This document shows, piece after piece, positions 8,050 to 15,152 of a stretch of 15,152 nt of DNA; positions within the stretch are counted from its first letter, which is position 1, and each line of letters starts with the position of its first letter. The stretch covers positions 27,660 through 42,811 of the forward strand of contig BQKZ01004095.1 of assembly GCA_036244855.1 (NCBI GenBank), given 5' to 3'. Below the pieces are notes generated by a model. The model did not search any database, was not told where the DNA came from, and saw nothing but the letters and a program-made list of their open reading frames with translations. This DNA is from Temnopleurus reevesii (taxonomy: Eukaryota; Echinodermata; Echinoidea; Temnopleuroida; Temnopleuridae). The position numbers and the translations under genes were made by a program.

Positions 8050-8055
8050 GTAAGT

Positions 8056-8392
8056 AAAGTCAGAATCTCGCGACTCTTTTTCTTGCGAGGCCGAAACGAA
8101 ATCGCAGTCCCACATGTAGGATTTGACGTAATGTTCAGATCCATTAAAACTTTTTGATATTCTTTCGGCGCGATTTTAAAACCTAAGCCCAATGTATCTA
8201 TTCTTACAAAACTATTCAGCAGGAAACATAAATTTCTTTCTTAGTCATTTATTTTTAATGTTTCACCCCCTCATCCCAGATGTGTGAGTCGAGGAATAGA
8301 AACTAAATATTCTTGGGGATAACAGTTGTAATCATATAATAAATTTGCCTCAGTTCCTTACTTCATGAATCTATGTTCACAATAAAAAGAAG
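8056..8392. other. Spacer containing a possible - strand poly(A) signal
   Basis: No gene was seen. TTTATT at 8248-8253 is AATAAA on the - strand, about 140 bp past the stop of the ORF at 8393-8986, and could end its transcript. Confidence 0.4.
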
Positions 8393-8986
8393 CTACAATG
8401 AAATAAATTCCTTTGTGGCAAGGTGGGGTGATCGCGCCAGAGTAGATCGAGGGGTCATGGTTGAGATAAAAGTGCCCAATCGGCCAAGGAAGGTGTCCCA
8501 ACACGCGTCGTCATAATCTCGTCTTGGCTCGCCAGTCAAGTACAGACTTCCGATGTGATATCGAGCTGGGGACTGGCGAGCCTCCTTTCTAGCTGTACTC
8601 AATGCCGCAAAGTCAGACGGTGCCGGGCAAATGAGAATCACCTTGCTCCTCAGAAGCGCTTTGGCTGCCTCATAGGCCACAGCAAGTCGGTGAGTTCCCG
8701 CTGGGAGAGACTCGAACCTCAGGGTAGCATCCTTGCTCAAGGATAACTCGTGAAAGACTGGAACGACAGGCTCGACCTCTAGAAAGCCCTCGACCTTCGC
8801 AAGACTAAGTACACGCTTTGTGGACGCCCAATGTCTGATTGTATGTATGGCCGTCTTCACATCGTCACGCCGGACTGCCATCTCTCCAAGCTTCAGCTTA
8901 GCTACTTTGTCCACGTACGATCCCAATGTCCCATCACTGCTGCCTAAGTGATGATTAGTCAACCAGAAGCTCGCTTTGTTTACCAT
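8393..8986 (-). CDS. Orphan intact 197-residue ORF, unknown function
   Basis: This is the longest uninterrupted frame in the window: ATG at 8986-8984, TAG at 8395-8393, no intron. It is clearly GC-richer than its surroundings and uses mixed third positions, as real coding sequence does. The N-terminus is MVNKASFWLTNHHLGSSDGT. There is no signal peptide and no clear transmembrane helix; the one hydrophobic run (KVILICPAPSDFAAL, about residues 114-128) is short. The first half is Lys/Arg/Asp-rich, the middle alternates in a beta-strand-like pattern (EPVVPVFHELSL), and the C-terminal third is Arg/Thr/Ser-rich. No family motif was recognised. Candidate explanations are a recently acquired gene, the coding part of a mobile element or an endogenous viral remnant, or a lineage-specific gene. 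None is demonstrated. The upstream - strand sequence shows a TTTATAG but no convincing promoter. Confidence 0.6.
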   Translation of the reverse strand: MVNKASFWLTNHHLGSSDGTLGSYVDKVAKLKLGEMAVRRDDVKTAIHTIRHWASTKRVLSLAKVEGFLEVEPVVPVFHELSLSKDATLRFESLPAGTHRLAVAYEAAKALLRSKVILICPAPSDFAALSTARKEARQSPARYHIGSLYLTGEPRRDYDDACWDTFLGRLGTFISTMTPRSTLARSPHLATKEFISL

Positions 8987-9055
8987 TTAATATTGTTACT
9001 TTAACACGTGGTCGGTGGAGGGGAACGAGAAGTTTCTTTTAACTATAAAGTAAAA

Positions 9056-9158
9056 AGGGCTAGTTAGACTCAAAAGGGGGGCATATTTGTTCATGCTGGA
9101 ATTTTTTTTTAGGGGTACAACTGCCCCTACCCCATATCCATGATTGCGCCACCCCTGG
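9056..9158 (-). mobile_element. Transposon-end-like segment
   Basis: Read on the - strand it begins CAGGGGTGGCGCAATC, passes GGGGTAGGGGCAGTTGTACCCC and reaches GCCCCCCTTTTG. CAGGGGTGG-type ends are typical of hAT-family inverted repeats. No matching opposite end or target duplication was found in the window, so this is a candidate solo end only. Confidence 0.3.
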
Positions 9159-9347
9159 TGACAATGCTCAAACTTCTATTGCAATTTTATTTAGGAATCT
9201 GTCAGATCGAGTATTAAAAATGGCTACTTTTAATATTTCTATGGTTATTGCAACTCTAGATGAAGAGTTCAGTTAATCATTCTATCATCACATTCCTTCA
9301 TTTGAACACCTACATTCACTCATCAGCTTAATTGTACAAAAAATACG
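9159..9347. other. AT-rich spacer, nothing recognised
   Basis: No open frame, repeat or motif of note was seen between the transposon-end-like segment and the 464-bp tandem unit. Confidence 0.5.
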
Positions 9348-9811
9348 CAGGACCCTGTTTGTTTATACTATGGGTCTTCTCTCTATTTACATCCTTGCTC
9401 CTATGGGGGTCTTCTCTCTATTTACATCGTTGCCCGGATGGGGGTCTTCTCTCTATTTACATAGTTGCTCGTATGGGGGTCTTCTCTCTATTTACATAGT
9501 TGCCCCTATGGCGGTCTTTTCTCGATTCATGTCAAAGTTGCATCTATGGGGCTTCTCTCTATTCATATTTACAATATATACAATGCATAGTATAGAATAT
9601 GTATGTGAGCAACGTTTTGTTGAGAACACTAGATAATGACAAATGATGAGATTCATGATGATGTCCCCACTCGTATTTGATTGCATGTGTGCAGACAAGT
9701 CAGAGTGTGGTACACTTCTAAACAAATAATGACACACGAGTCGCCTGCACGTCTCCAATTCCTCCTGCATCATTGATTGCTAGAAGTATACCACACCTAG
9801 ACGTGTCAACA
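9348..9811. repeat. 464-bp tandem unit, copy 1
   Basis: The unit runs from CAGGACCCTGTTTG to GACGTGTCAACA and repeats at 9812. It contains a 35-bp minisatellite (9372-9560), an AT-rich segment and an inverted repeat: GTGTGGTACACTTCTA at 9705-9720 against TAGAAGTATACCACAC at 9781-9796 (one mismatch). It is non-coding as far as can be seen. Confidence 0.85.
9372..9560. repeat. 35-bp minisatellite, about five and a half units
   Basis: Units of the form GGTCTTCTCTCTATTTACAT followed by (C/A)(C/G)TTGC(C/T)C(C/G)(T/G)ATGGG recur every 35 bp (anchor T at 9375, 9410, 9445, 9480, 9515), and the last unit is diverged. Because 35 is not a multiple of three and the unit lacks stops in all three + frames, an open frame cycles through three readings (LLSIYI..., VFSLFTS..., GSSLYLHS...). 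That explains the long ORF here without needing a gene. Confidence 0.85.
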
Positions 9812-10318
9812 CAGGACCCTGTTTGTTTATACTTTGGGTCTTCTCTCTATTTACATCCTTGCTCCTATGGGGGTCTTCTCTCTATTTACATCGTTGCCCG
9901 GATGGGGGTCTTCTCTCTATTTACATCGTTGCCCAGATGGGGGTCTTCTCTCTATTTACATAGTTGCTCGTATGAGGGTCTTCTCTCTATTTACATAGTT
10001 GCCCCTATGGGGGTCTTTTCTCGATTCATGTCAAAGTTGCCTCTATGGGTCTTTTCTCTATTTATATTCATATTTACAATATATACAATGCATAGTATAG
10101 AATATGTATGTGAGCAACGTTTTGTTGAGGACACTAGATAAAGACAAATGATGAGATTCATGACGATGCCACCACTCGCATTTGATTGCATGTGTGCAGA
10201 CAAGTCAGAGTGTGGTGCACTTCTAAACAAATGATGACACATGAGTCGCTTGCACGTCTCCAATTCCTCCTGCATCATTGATTGCTAGAAGTATGCATCA
10301 CCAAGACGTGTCAACACA
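9812..10318. repeat. 464-bp tandem unit, copy 2 (one extra minisatellite unit)
   Basis: This is a second copy of 9348-9811, longer by one 35-bp unit plus a few bases. The 16-bp inverted repeat of copy 1 is less well preserved here (TAGAAGTATGCATCACC at the right arm). Confidence 0.85.
9836..10060. repeat. 35-bp minisatellite, about six and a half units
   Basis: This is the same unit as at 9372-9560, with anchors at 9839, 9874, 9909, 9944, 9979, 10014 and a diverged 10050. The gain relative to copy 1 is one extra GCCC(G/A)GATGGG-type unit, consistent with local slippage or unequal exchange. Confidence 0.85.
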
Positions 10319-10384
10319 CAAGCAAGAAAACGAGAGTGGTAACATTGTTACTGAAATAGTCATTCAGTCATGATCTTCCCCTTT

Positions 10385-10480
10385 ACCTGTGACACCGTCC
10401 TTTCAACTCCTTGCTCATGTAGGAGAAAAGTGATCTTCCGTAGCACTGCTGAATTTCTCACCACATCCATTTAAACCTGA
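10385..10480 (-). pseudogene. Decayed copy of the - strand terminal exon
   Basis: The stretch TTTCAACTCC..GCTCATGTAGGAGA..TGATC..TTCGTA parallels the 3' part of the terminal exon at 10798-11014 (GTTCAACTCC..GCCCATGTAGGAGATCATTGATC). Similarity covers roughly 60-90 bp, and the frame is broken. It is another sign of exon duplication in this locus. Confidence 0.45.
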
Positions 10481-10797
10481 ACTGTGGAAAGGATCAAAAG
10501 GTTTCTTGAGCTGTGTCAAATCTCCCAGTGTGTTAGGCACATCCTGCCCCAGCGCATCATCTGATGTACCACCCTAGTCTTCCTCTTCTGTTAGGCTGTC
10601 ACCTGGGACTGGTCCAAGGGCCGGCTCAAGGGTCACAGAAGCTACTACTCCCACTGGATTTGTTTTCAGGCAGATCGGCTAGGATTTCTGACTGTTCATT
10701 ATTATAACGGCGGCTTTGCCTACCCTTCAAGGATAGGCATTTGTTATCCTTGGCTTTCCTTAAAGACTACCAGAGGTTTTTTTTTCATTATCCCCCT
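10481..10797. other. Spacer, no gene seen
   Basis: Mixed sequence lies between the decayed exon copy and the terminal exon. No canonical AATAAA for the - strand transcript was found close to the stop codon. Confidence 0.4.
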
Positions 10798-11014
10798 TTA
10801 CATCTGTTCAACTCCCTGCCCATGTAGGAGATCATTGATCATTCGTAAAACTTGTTGACATACCAATTGATAGGAGCTGGGCAAAGAAGCAATGGACCTA
10901 ACATATAGGTCCCCTTGACCAGTCAAATGTCTTACTTTTGCTCCATCCCACACATGATGGGCTGCTAATTGTGGGACACAAACTTTGTGCGAAAGTACTT
11001 TTACGTACTCAAAT
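10798..11014 (-). CDS. Probable terminal exon of the - strand RecQ-like locus
   Basis: On the - strand a textbook acceptor (a long pyrimidine run ending TTTTCTCAG, AG at 11016-11015) precedes an open frame of about 72 codons ending in TAA at 10800-10798. The product starts FEYVKVLSHKVCVPQLAAHH, continues with VWDGAKVRHLTGQGDLYVRS and ends HGQGVEQM. No domain was recognised. A degraded copy of its 3' half lies further downstream (10385-10480). Membership in the same gene as the helicase exon at 12718-13318 is inferred from strand and order only. The exon is intact while its presumed upstream partners are damaged, so it may belong to a different transcript. Confidence 0.45.
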
Positions 11015-11242
11015 CTGAGAAAAGAAGACATGAAAATGAAGGTGTCTTAATACTATAGAACTAGAATGGTTGGCTTCAGTTGGGTTTGCTATGGAGGAAT
11101 GAAAAACCACAGCATCAAAGCAATGTTTTATACAGAGTGTACATATGTAAACTTTACATTTTGAATGTCTGTCAAAATTCCTGCACTGCAGTAGGATATG
11201 GAGACATTACCATATTGATTGTTACACTGCACATAAATATAC

Positions 11243-11415
11243 CTTGGTCTGGGCAACTCCCTTAATTCGGTAAACGGCTCCTCGGCTTTCTCTTCCAGCT
11301 CGCTCTCATCCATGTTCTTATAAAACTGGACGGAATGTTTGACATCCCAGAATCTGAAAGCTTCCATTTTGAGGGTGTCATGGTCCATAAGAACCAGTAG
11401 GAACCTCATTTGAAT
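11243..11415 (-). pseudogene. Charged coiled-coil-like exon, copy A
   Basis: The - strand frame encodes KHSVQFYKNMDESELEEKAE followed by EPFTELRELPRPR and then a donor G|GTATAT (GT at 11242-11241). The E/K/L spacing (ESELEEKAEEPFTEL) suggests an amphipathic helix or coiled coil. Compared with copies B and D, a 1-base difference shifts the frame just after the DSG motif (about 11350), so this copy is probably dead. A fragment like GTTCCTACTGG...TTCAAATGAG marks the upstream edge, shared with copy B. Confidence 0.5.
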
Positions 11416-11475
11416 ACAGAATAAGAGCACTGATCATATATAAAGATACAGACAATCTTGAGGTTGACTGTATAC

Positions 11476-11663
11476 CTTGGTCCAGGGAACTCCCTTTATT
11501 CGTTTAACAGCTCCTCCACTTTCTGCTTCAACTCACTCTCATCCATGTTCTTATAGAACTGAACCGAGTGTCTGACCCTTCCCGAATCAGTGAGGGTCAA
11601 TTTGGAGAGAATCTCCTCTGTATCCTGGTCCAGTAGAGCCACAACTTTCAAGTAGGAACTTTG
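11476..11663 (-). pseudogene. Charged coiled-coil-like exon, copy B (best N-terminal half)
   Basis: The - strand frame reads SSYLKVVALLDQDTEEILSK, then LTLTDSGRVRHSVQFYKNMD and ESELKQKVEELLNE, and is interrupted by TAA at 11498-11496. It resumes REFPGPR before the donor G|GTATAC (GT at 11475-11474). The stop codon inside an otherwise conserved exon with a matching donor indicates a duplicated, decaying exon. The family was not recognised. Confidence 0.55.
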
Positions 11664-11699
11664 TTTGAATACAGCATAAGAGCACTGATCAAAATGAAA

Positions 11700-11915
11700 G
11701 GTAGTTCATCAACAGCATAGTTCCGAAGAACCATAGCTTTCAAGGAAGAGCCTTGTTTGAATACAGAATGAGAGCTCTGATGAATATGAAAGGGTCAATT
11801 TTAATGGCACTTCATCAATGGAATAGTCCAGAAGAACCTCATCTTTCAAGTAGGAACTTTGCTTGAATACAGAATAAGAGCAATGAACAAATATAAAGAT
11901 ATAGGCAATCTTTAG
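11700..11915 (-). repeat. Tandem copies of the upstream edge of the coiled-coil exon
   Basis: The segment CTTTCAAG(T/G)(A/A)(G)GAAC(T)TTG(T/C)TTGAATACAGA(A)TAAGAGC, found upstream of coiled-coil copy B, recurs near 11740-11800 and 11840-11910. The duplicated unit was thus about 100-230 bp and was copied several times; some copies lack the exon body. Confidence 0.6.
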
Positions 11916-11929
11916 GTTGCCTTTAATTC

Positions 11930-12060
11930 AGTTAACAGTTCCTCCACTTTCTACTCCAGCTTACTCTCATCCATGTTCTTGAAAGACTACACCAAATTTT
12001 TGACCCTCCCATAATCTGGAAGGGTCTGATCCATTTTAGCCTGGAGCCTGGTTTCTTCTT
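11930..12060 (-). pseudogene. Charged coiled-coil-like exon, copy C
   Basis: The - strand carries KNMDESKLE, an in-frame TAG, then KVEELLTELKAT, preceded by DYGRVKNLV with a second stop before SFKNM. It aligns with copies A, B and D, but at least two stops make it non-functional. Confidence 0.5.
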
Positions 12061-12079
12061 CTGTCCAAGAGTTGCCTCA

Positions 12080-12205
12080 GGAAGAGTCCCTTAATTTGGT
12101 AAACAGCTTCTCCACTCTCTCCTCCAGCTCACGCTGATCCACGTTCTTGAAAGACGGGACCAAATTTTTTTCCCTCCCAGAATCTGAAAGTGTCAATTTT
12201 GATCA
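12080..12205 (-). pseudogene. Charged coiled-coil-like exon, copy D
   Basis: The - strand frame runs SKLTLSDSGREKNLVPSFKN then VDQRELEERVEKLFTKLRDS and stops at TGA. It is open through the shared region, so it confirms the ancestral reading frame of the family (SKLTL.DSGR...SV.FKNMDE.ELEE.VE.L...LR). It is the furthest upstream copy in transcription order and lies about 500 bp downstream of the RecQ-like exon. Confidence 0.5.
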
Positions 12206-12209
12206 ACCC

Positions 12210-12717
12210 TTTGTAGTTTGAAGCAATCCTATCCATATGATACTACCCAAATGTGGTTCCTAAAACAAAATGGGAACCTTGTAAAAATGGATTCTAATCT
12301 TCAAAAAAGAATTGAAAGCTCATGGGAGGAAGATTTAGTTGTTTGGTTAAGGACATGCTCCATTGAATTCTTACAGGTCTAGAGAAACTGACCAAATCAC
12401 TCATTTATGTGGCCAGATGCATTTCAAGCTTTTCATCAACACTCCTATCCTATCCATATACAACTACCCAAATGTGTTTCCTTAAGTTCAATTTAAAATG
12501 TTGATTAGGAAGAACGATTCCTCTCCTTTCTATAAAGACAAAAAACATTCAATTTGATATCATTTCAATGAAGAAATGGCAGTGTTCAAAATGGTGTTTT
12601 GATTCGCATCCACTTCACAAAGTGTGCAGTTCCACATGTACCGTGTATATTTGCAATTATTTGGAAGCCTTTTTTTTTTAGCATTATCAGGTTCGACTGT
12701 TAAAGACTTATATTTAC
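12210..12717. other. Intron-like spacer with a duplicated segment
   Basis: No coding signal. The phrase TCCTATCCATAT..ACTACCCAAATGTG occurs at 12228 and again at 12448, a 220-bp direct duplication, in keeping with the tandem duplication seen throughout this locus. Three short oligo-T/A runs are the only other feature. Confidence 0.5.
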
Positions 12718-13318
12718 CCTTCTTGTGATGGCAGTGCTGATGACAAGAAAGAGGAAAACATTGGCATGGTTTCCTCCGCCTCCTTTATGAGACCCTCTGC
12801 TGTCTGGTTCTGCAGACTCTCATATGACATTCCATTAGATAGCATTGTCATGTCAAGAAACTTCCTTAATTTGCCTGTTATTTCGTCTCTGATCTTTTGA
12901 AGAATAGGTTGTTTTACATGAACATTCTGAAAAAGTGTGTTCACCGAACGTTTATATTGGCAGCTGTTGATGTTCTTGATTGCCGACTTTTTCCAATTCG
13001 GGGGAATTGGATGGTCCCCCTGCCCCTGCGAGCTTTTCTTCCTCTCAAGTTGTGTTGCGTGCAGTATTTGGATTCTGAGATACTTCTTTTCATCTTTAAC
13101 TTTTTTTACGAGCGATTTCATTTCAATAACGGTGTATTTTGAGCATATTGAATGAGGGGTAATAAATACTGTTGCCTTTCCTTTTCTACCGTCTCTTGCA
13201 CAGCGACTTCCTCTTGCCAGTAATATAAAGGATTGGCACCAATACCCCAGTGAAAAACATGCTTAACATATGGGATATTTACCCCCATCCCAAACACAAT
13301 CGTGCAAATAAGGACTCA
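12718..13318 (-). pseudogene. RecQ-like helicase exon (motifs V-VI), frameshifted
   Basis: On the - strand, VLICTIVFGMGVNIPYVKHV followed by FHWGIGANPLYYWQE is the unmistakable helicase motif V and start of motif VI region of RecQ-type DNA helicases (T.AFGMGV..P.V..V.H.G......YYQE.GRAGRDG). After WQE one base is missing (about 13210-13206). In the next frame CARDGRKGKATVFITPHS restores motif VI with its RDG. The frame then runs open to 12714 through a Lys-rich stretch and SNGMSYESLQNQTAEGLIKE, ending at a donor-like GGGTAAAT (GT 12717-12716) or at the overlapping TAA. RecQ proteins are ATP-dependent 3'-5' DNA helicases. TGA at 13318-13316 lies at the upstream edge, either a nonsense change (CGA in the duplicate at 13403-13503) or outside the exon. 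The WalkerA/DEAH half is absent from the window. Confidence 0.8.
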
Positions 13319-13503
13319 GAGTGGTGTATCTAGTCTCTTGAAGTTGGTAAGGATTTTATTTTTGCTGCTGTCTCCCTAACTCTGCATGGTAGATAGAAAC
13401 AAGTGCAAATAAGGACTCGGAGTGGTGTATCTAGTCTCTTGAAGTTGGTAAAGATTTTTTTTTGCTGCTGTCTCCCTAACTAGACATGGTAGAAAGAAAC
13501 AAG
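13302..13503. repeat. 101-bp tandem duplication at the helicase exon boundary
   Basis: GTGCAAATAAGGACTC(A/G)GAG and the following ~80 bp occur at 13302 and again at 13403, almost identical. The unit covers the 5' edge of the RecQ exon (codons for RVLICT on the - strand) and its upstream sequence. The outer copy keeps CGA (Arg), where the copy joined to the helicase exon has TGA. Confidence 0.88.
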
Positions 13504-13653
13504 TGCTGCATTTGCATATGGATGACCCAAGTAGAATATTTTGCTCAGATGTGCCCTTATGCACTGATATATCTCTTCGCATGTTGTCAAACTCTGGTGC
13601 GAAGAAGGCAGTAGTATATGTAGCTATGGTTACTGTCAATAAATATAGGTATC
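13500..13653 (-). pseudogene. Candidate upstream helicase exon (between motifs IV and V)
   Basis: After an acceptor-like TATCTCAG (AG 13655-13654) the - strand is open and includes TTAFFAPEFDNMRRDISVHK followed by GTSEQNILLGSS. In RecQ helicases the segment before motif V has the form YsfF..EL......MFH.GT.E..K..I, which this resembles. The frame then runs into Cys-containing sequence and the 101-bp duplication with no clear donor. Assignment is by similarity of pattern and position only, just upstream of the motif V exon on the same strand. Confidence 0.4.
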
Positions 13654-14745
13654 CTGAGATATAAGTTATTATGTTATCCATTCGCTAGAACCCTAATAAA
13701 TTCCATAAACATTTAGGATGTCTGTAACACCCATAAGTCACCATTTCCCAAGTTTTGTAATACATGAGAAGTTGTGGGACCAACTCTTCTGCACAATATG
13801 CATGCAGCATGGATCCTTTTACTTCATGAACAAGAAGAACTAAGTGGCCTGTATCCTGATATGTAAGTTATTATGTTATCTTCCTCTAAGTGCTTTAATC
13901 CCAGAGCAATATCTTTCCAGTTAAACTAGGTCAATATGATTGCCATACCATGTCTTTATTGTAATCTGTATGGTGCACATGACATTCAAGGATGTTTGTA
14001 ACACCCAAAAGTCACCATTTCCCAAGCTTTGTAATGCATGAAAAGTTGTAGGGCTAACAGAGGTCTCCTACACACTTCACATGGTTACTCTACTTCATGA
14101 GCAAGCAGAACTTGGTGGCCAATAGCCTGATAATATAAATCATTGCGTTATCTTCGGCTAAAAGCTTTAACACTGTGGTAATGGAATTTTTGTCGGATAC
14201 TTTAAAATTGATCGGAGCCTTCCAATCAATTCCATAAACATTATAAATGATATTCTGTGTACGGGTAATATCATTTCTGAGGTTGTCTGTAACCCTTCAA
14301 AATCGCCATTTCCCAAGCTTTTTAGTGCGTGAGGGCTAACAGAGCTCTCCTACACACTTCACATGGATCTTTTACTTCATGAGCAAGCAGAACTTAGTGG
14401 CCTGTATCCTGAGATAAAAGTTATTATGTTATCTTTTGCTAGTCCCCTAATAACTTCCATAAACATTGAGGATGTTTAACACCAAAAAGTCATCATTTCC
14501 CAAGCTTTGTAGTGCATGAGGGCTAACAGAGCTCTCCTACACACTTCACATGGATCTTTTACTTCATGAACAAGAAGAACTAAGTGACCTGTATCCTGAT
14601 CTAAGTTATTATGTTATATTTTGCTAGCACCCCAAGTGAGGACCCTAATAACTTCCATAAACATTGAGGATGTCTGTAACCCCTAAAAGTCACAAATTCC
14701 AAATTTCTGTAATGCATGAAAAGTTGTGTGGCTTACAAAATTCTC
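13654..14745 (-). repeat. Exon-like tandem array, four units plus one truncated
   Basis: Landmark (A)TCCTGA(T/G)AT(.)TAAGTTATTATGTTATC recurs at about 13651, 13855, 14126, 14408 and 14596, and GATGT(C/T)TGTAAC..C..AAGTCACCATTTCCCAAG at about 13718, 13993, 14280, 14471 and 14669. Periods range from 188 to 282 bp. On the - strand most units have an acceptor-like (C)TCAGGATACAGG and a shared frame, QDTGHLVLLVHEVKDPCEVC then RRALLALMHYKAWEMVTF, variously broken by stops (for example CAC TAA for CAC TTA). The pattern is an exon with flanking intron, multiplied and decaying. The encoded family was not recognised; its position places it 5' of the RecQ-like exons. Confidence 0.65.
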
Positions 14746-14748
14746 CTC

Positions 14749-15152
14749 TTTTTTTTCCTTTTTTTTTTTGTAATTGATATTTTGTTGATCAAAATATATT
14801 CAACATGATTTATATAACATAGAACAAATTCAACATTTGTAATTCATAGTACAGAAAACAACAAGTTAAAAATATACATCAATTGGATCTTTTTTTAGAC
14901 ACTAATAAACAATAATGAAAATTAAACAAAGACATCAATGATTACTTATCGTCTCCTCCTCAGGCCTCCCTCCCCACCTTGGTGAGTAGCTCACACTCGG
15001 ACTAACCGTCCCGCCATTCTTGCCCACTAGACCGGCAGTTGCTCCTCCACCTACATATCCTCTTCCTCCTGTTGCTCAACCTCCATTGCCTCCTCCTCCG
15101 AGTTGGCGGCTAGAAATCTATGCTCCATGCGGACTGTAATATATATAATAAT
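14749..15152 (-). mobile_element. A-tailed retroposon-like 3' end
   Basis: A T-rich run at 14749-14769 (a poly(A) tail on the - strand) abruptly interrupts the tandem array in mid-unit. Upstream on the - strand come about 170 bp of AT-rich 3' UTR-like sequence and then a GC-rich block (14950-15130). The last open part reads GYVGGGATAGLVGKNGGTVS, continues PSVSYSPRWGGRPEEETISNH and stops. This looks like the 3' end of a retroposed element or processed copy running beyond the window. An in-frame stop further upstream and low-complexity GGA repeats weaken any coding claim. Confidence 0.4.

Noticed and set aside
8430..9150. TGGCGC(A/G)ATCA direct repeat flanking the orphan ORF
   Set aside because: One site lies inside the ORF coding sequence and the match is only 11 bases; probably chance.
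9370..10141. ORFs across the 35-bp minisatellites on both strands
   Set aside because: They arise because the repeat has no stops; the sequence cycles through three frames and has no domain or splice logic.
14960..14985. An 18-bp micro-exon on the + strand (CTCCTCCTCAG ... TTG|GTGAGT)
   Set aside because: The tract is C/T-rich low complexity, where such sites are frequent; there is no neighbouring exon.
1..15152. CRISPR array, bacterial operon or phage content
   Set aside because: None of the direct repeats has spacer structure, no cas-like gene is present, and gene structure is eukaryotic.

Overview
The window reads as genomic DNA of an invertebrate animal. Introns are long and AT-rich, coding exons are short and flanked by GT/AG sites, there is LINE debris, short inverted-repeat elements and many tandem duplications, and there are no bacterial-type gene blocks. 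The mixture of repeats fits an invertebrate deuterostome such as a sea urchin, but that assignment is an inference and no species-specific gene proves it.

Layout. (1) Bases 1-2600, + strand: the 3' end of a REV1 gene (translesion DNA synthesis scaffold). Three exons, 1-241, 1497-1599 and 2050-2164, splice in phase into a complete REV1 C-terminal domain. Its first exon is followed by two decayed tandem copies, and its last exon is followed by a second, fully intact copy (2277-2391). A Harbinger-like MITE sits in the first intron. (2) Bases 3238-7557: two near-identical copies of one block, joined by a single N at 5695. Each holds a ~191-bp tandem repeat (different copy numbers), a MITE-like inverted repeat and the 3' end of a LINE. 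The geometry suggests unmerged allelic contigs rather than a true duplication. (3) Bases 7740-9160: a GC-richer promoter-like patch with an NRF1-like palindrome and a short possible first exon, an orphan intact 197-codon ORF on the - strand, and a transposon-end-like segment. (4) Bases 9348-10318: a 464-bp unit present twice, each copy containing a 35-bp minisatellite. (5) Bases 10385-14745, - strand: a decaying gene whose pieces are tandemly multiplied. From its 5' side (right) to its 3' side (left) it has a four-to-five unit exon-like array, a RecQ-type helicase exon with motifs V and VI, at least four copies of a charged, probably coiled-coil exon, and a terminal exon with a strong splice acceptor. 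(6) Bases 14749-15152: an A-tailed retroposon-like end on the - strand, inserted into the array.

Only REV1 is a confidently functional gene here. REV1 and the RecQ-like locus are both genome-maintenance genes, but they are separated by more than 7 kb of repeats and convergent in orientation, so nothing shows that they work together. The recurrent theme of the window is tandem duplication of whole exons with their splice sites, caught at different stages of decay.
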